A stretch of DNA of 30,171 bases from Rhizophagus sp. LPA8_4_AMF. Taxonomy: Eukaryota > Glomeromycota > Glomeromycetes > Glomerales > Glomeraceae. Below the pieces are notes generated by a model. The model was not told the DNA's origin, ran no database searches, and was given only the letters and a program-made list of their open reading frames with translations. Made by a program: the position numbers and the translations under genes. The stretch covers positions 1 through 30,171 of the forward strand of contig JADRCO010000587.1 of assembly GCA_021464525.1 (NCBI GenBank), read 5' to 3'. This document shows positions 30,022 through 30,171 of the stretch, piece by piece. Position 1 is the first letter of the stretch. The number at the start of each line of letters is the position of its first letter.

Positions 30022-30171
30022 GCGAACTAGAAAATTCACAGTACCGGTTTAACCCATGAATTTTTTCCTTCCTTCCACCTACGTCACATTATAATTTCCT
30101 TTTTTGAATTATACCACCCTGCTTATTTCCCTTTTTGTTTGTAACACATTTATTTGTAACACATTTTTGTA
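30022..30171. other. Flank right of the transposon
   Basis: About 150 bases of pyrimidine-rich sequence with a duplicated TTTGTAACACATTTAT word at the very end. No feature is recognised. Confidence 0.4.

Overview
The window looks like nuclear DNA of an arbuscular mycorrhizal fungus (Glomeromycotina, Rhizophagus-like). This is inferred from the very AT-rich sequence, the short U2-type introns, a protein kinase of the lineage-expanded type (FGKSGN motif, HCDFHDGNIL catalytic loop, DPNTSKYMVV), an F-box gene, and decayed hAT, Tc1/IS630-like and pogo/Tigger transposons. No tRNA, rRNA or CRISPR array was seen.

Layout. 1-2.2 kb holds broken transposase fragments (hAT on the minus strand, a DDE_3 tail on the plus strand). 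2.94-4.01 kb is an apparent processed retrocopy: an open frame, AATAAA, an A-tract and a 14-15 bp flanking duplication. 4.19-5.71 kb is an intact F-box gene on the minus strand, preceded by an ATCATGA-rich repeat field. 7.66-8.09 kb is a small hypothetical gene on the minus strand. 8.1-11.2 kb is mostly AT-rich intergenic DNA with small inverted-repeat elements. 27.5-30.0 kb is a kinase 3' region and then a dead pogo/Tigger transposon.

The main discovery candidate is 11.29-27.51 kb. A 14.5-kb tandem array of about 140 diverged units lies between a short repetitive acidic exon and the kinase exons. Each unit reads as a complete small intron: donor mostly GTAAGT, a CTAAC branch-like motif, and an AG acceptor. 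Successive introns are separated by exactly 3 bases in 138 of 140 cases and by 6 bases in the other two. Unit length drifts from 78 to 128 bp, but the spacer does not. Read as single-codon microexons joined in phase 1, the 140 triplets give no stop codon. The upstream exon ends in phase 1, and a 1-nt exon (position 26220) joins the array in phase to the kinase, which has no start codon of its own in its first exon. The whole model (ATG 11294 to TGA 27509) is about 582-584 codons in 145 exons. The splicing is an inference from sequence alone. The main alternative is an intronic minisatellite whose unit happens to carry splice signals; long-read cDNA would decide.

The array also contains two small insertions (one a 216-bp element with a 9-bp target duplication) and several higher-order duplications, including an apparently identical 208-bp two-unit duplication. 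These suggest that the gene gains codons by duplicating intron-plus-microexon units.
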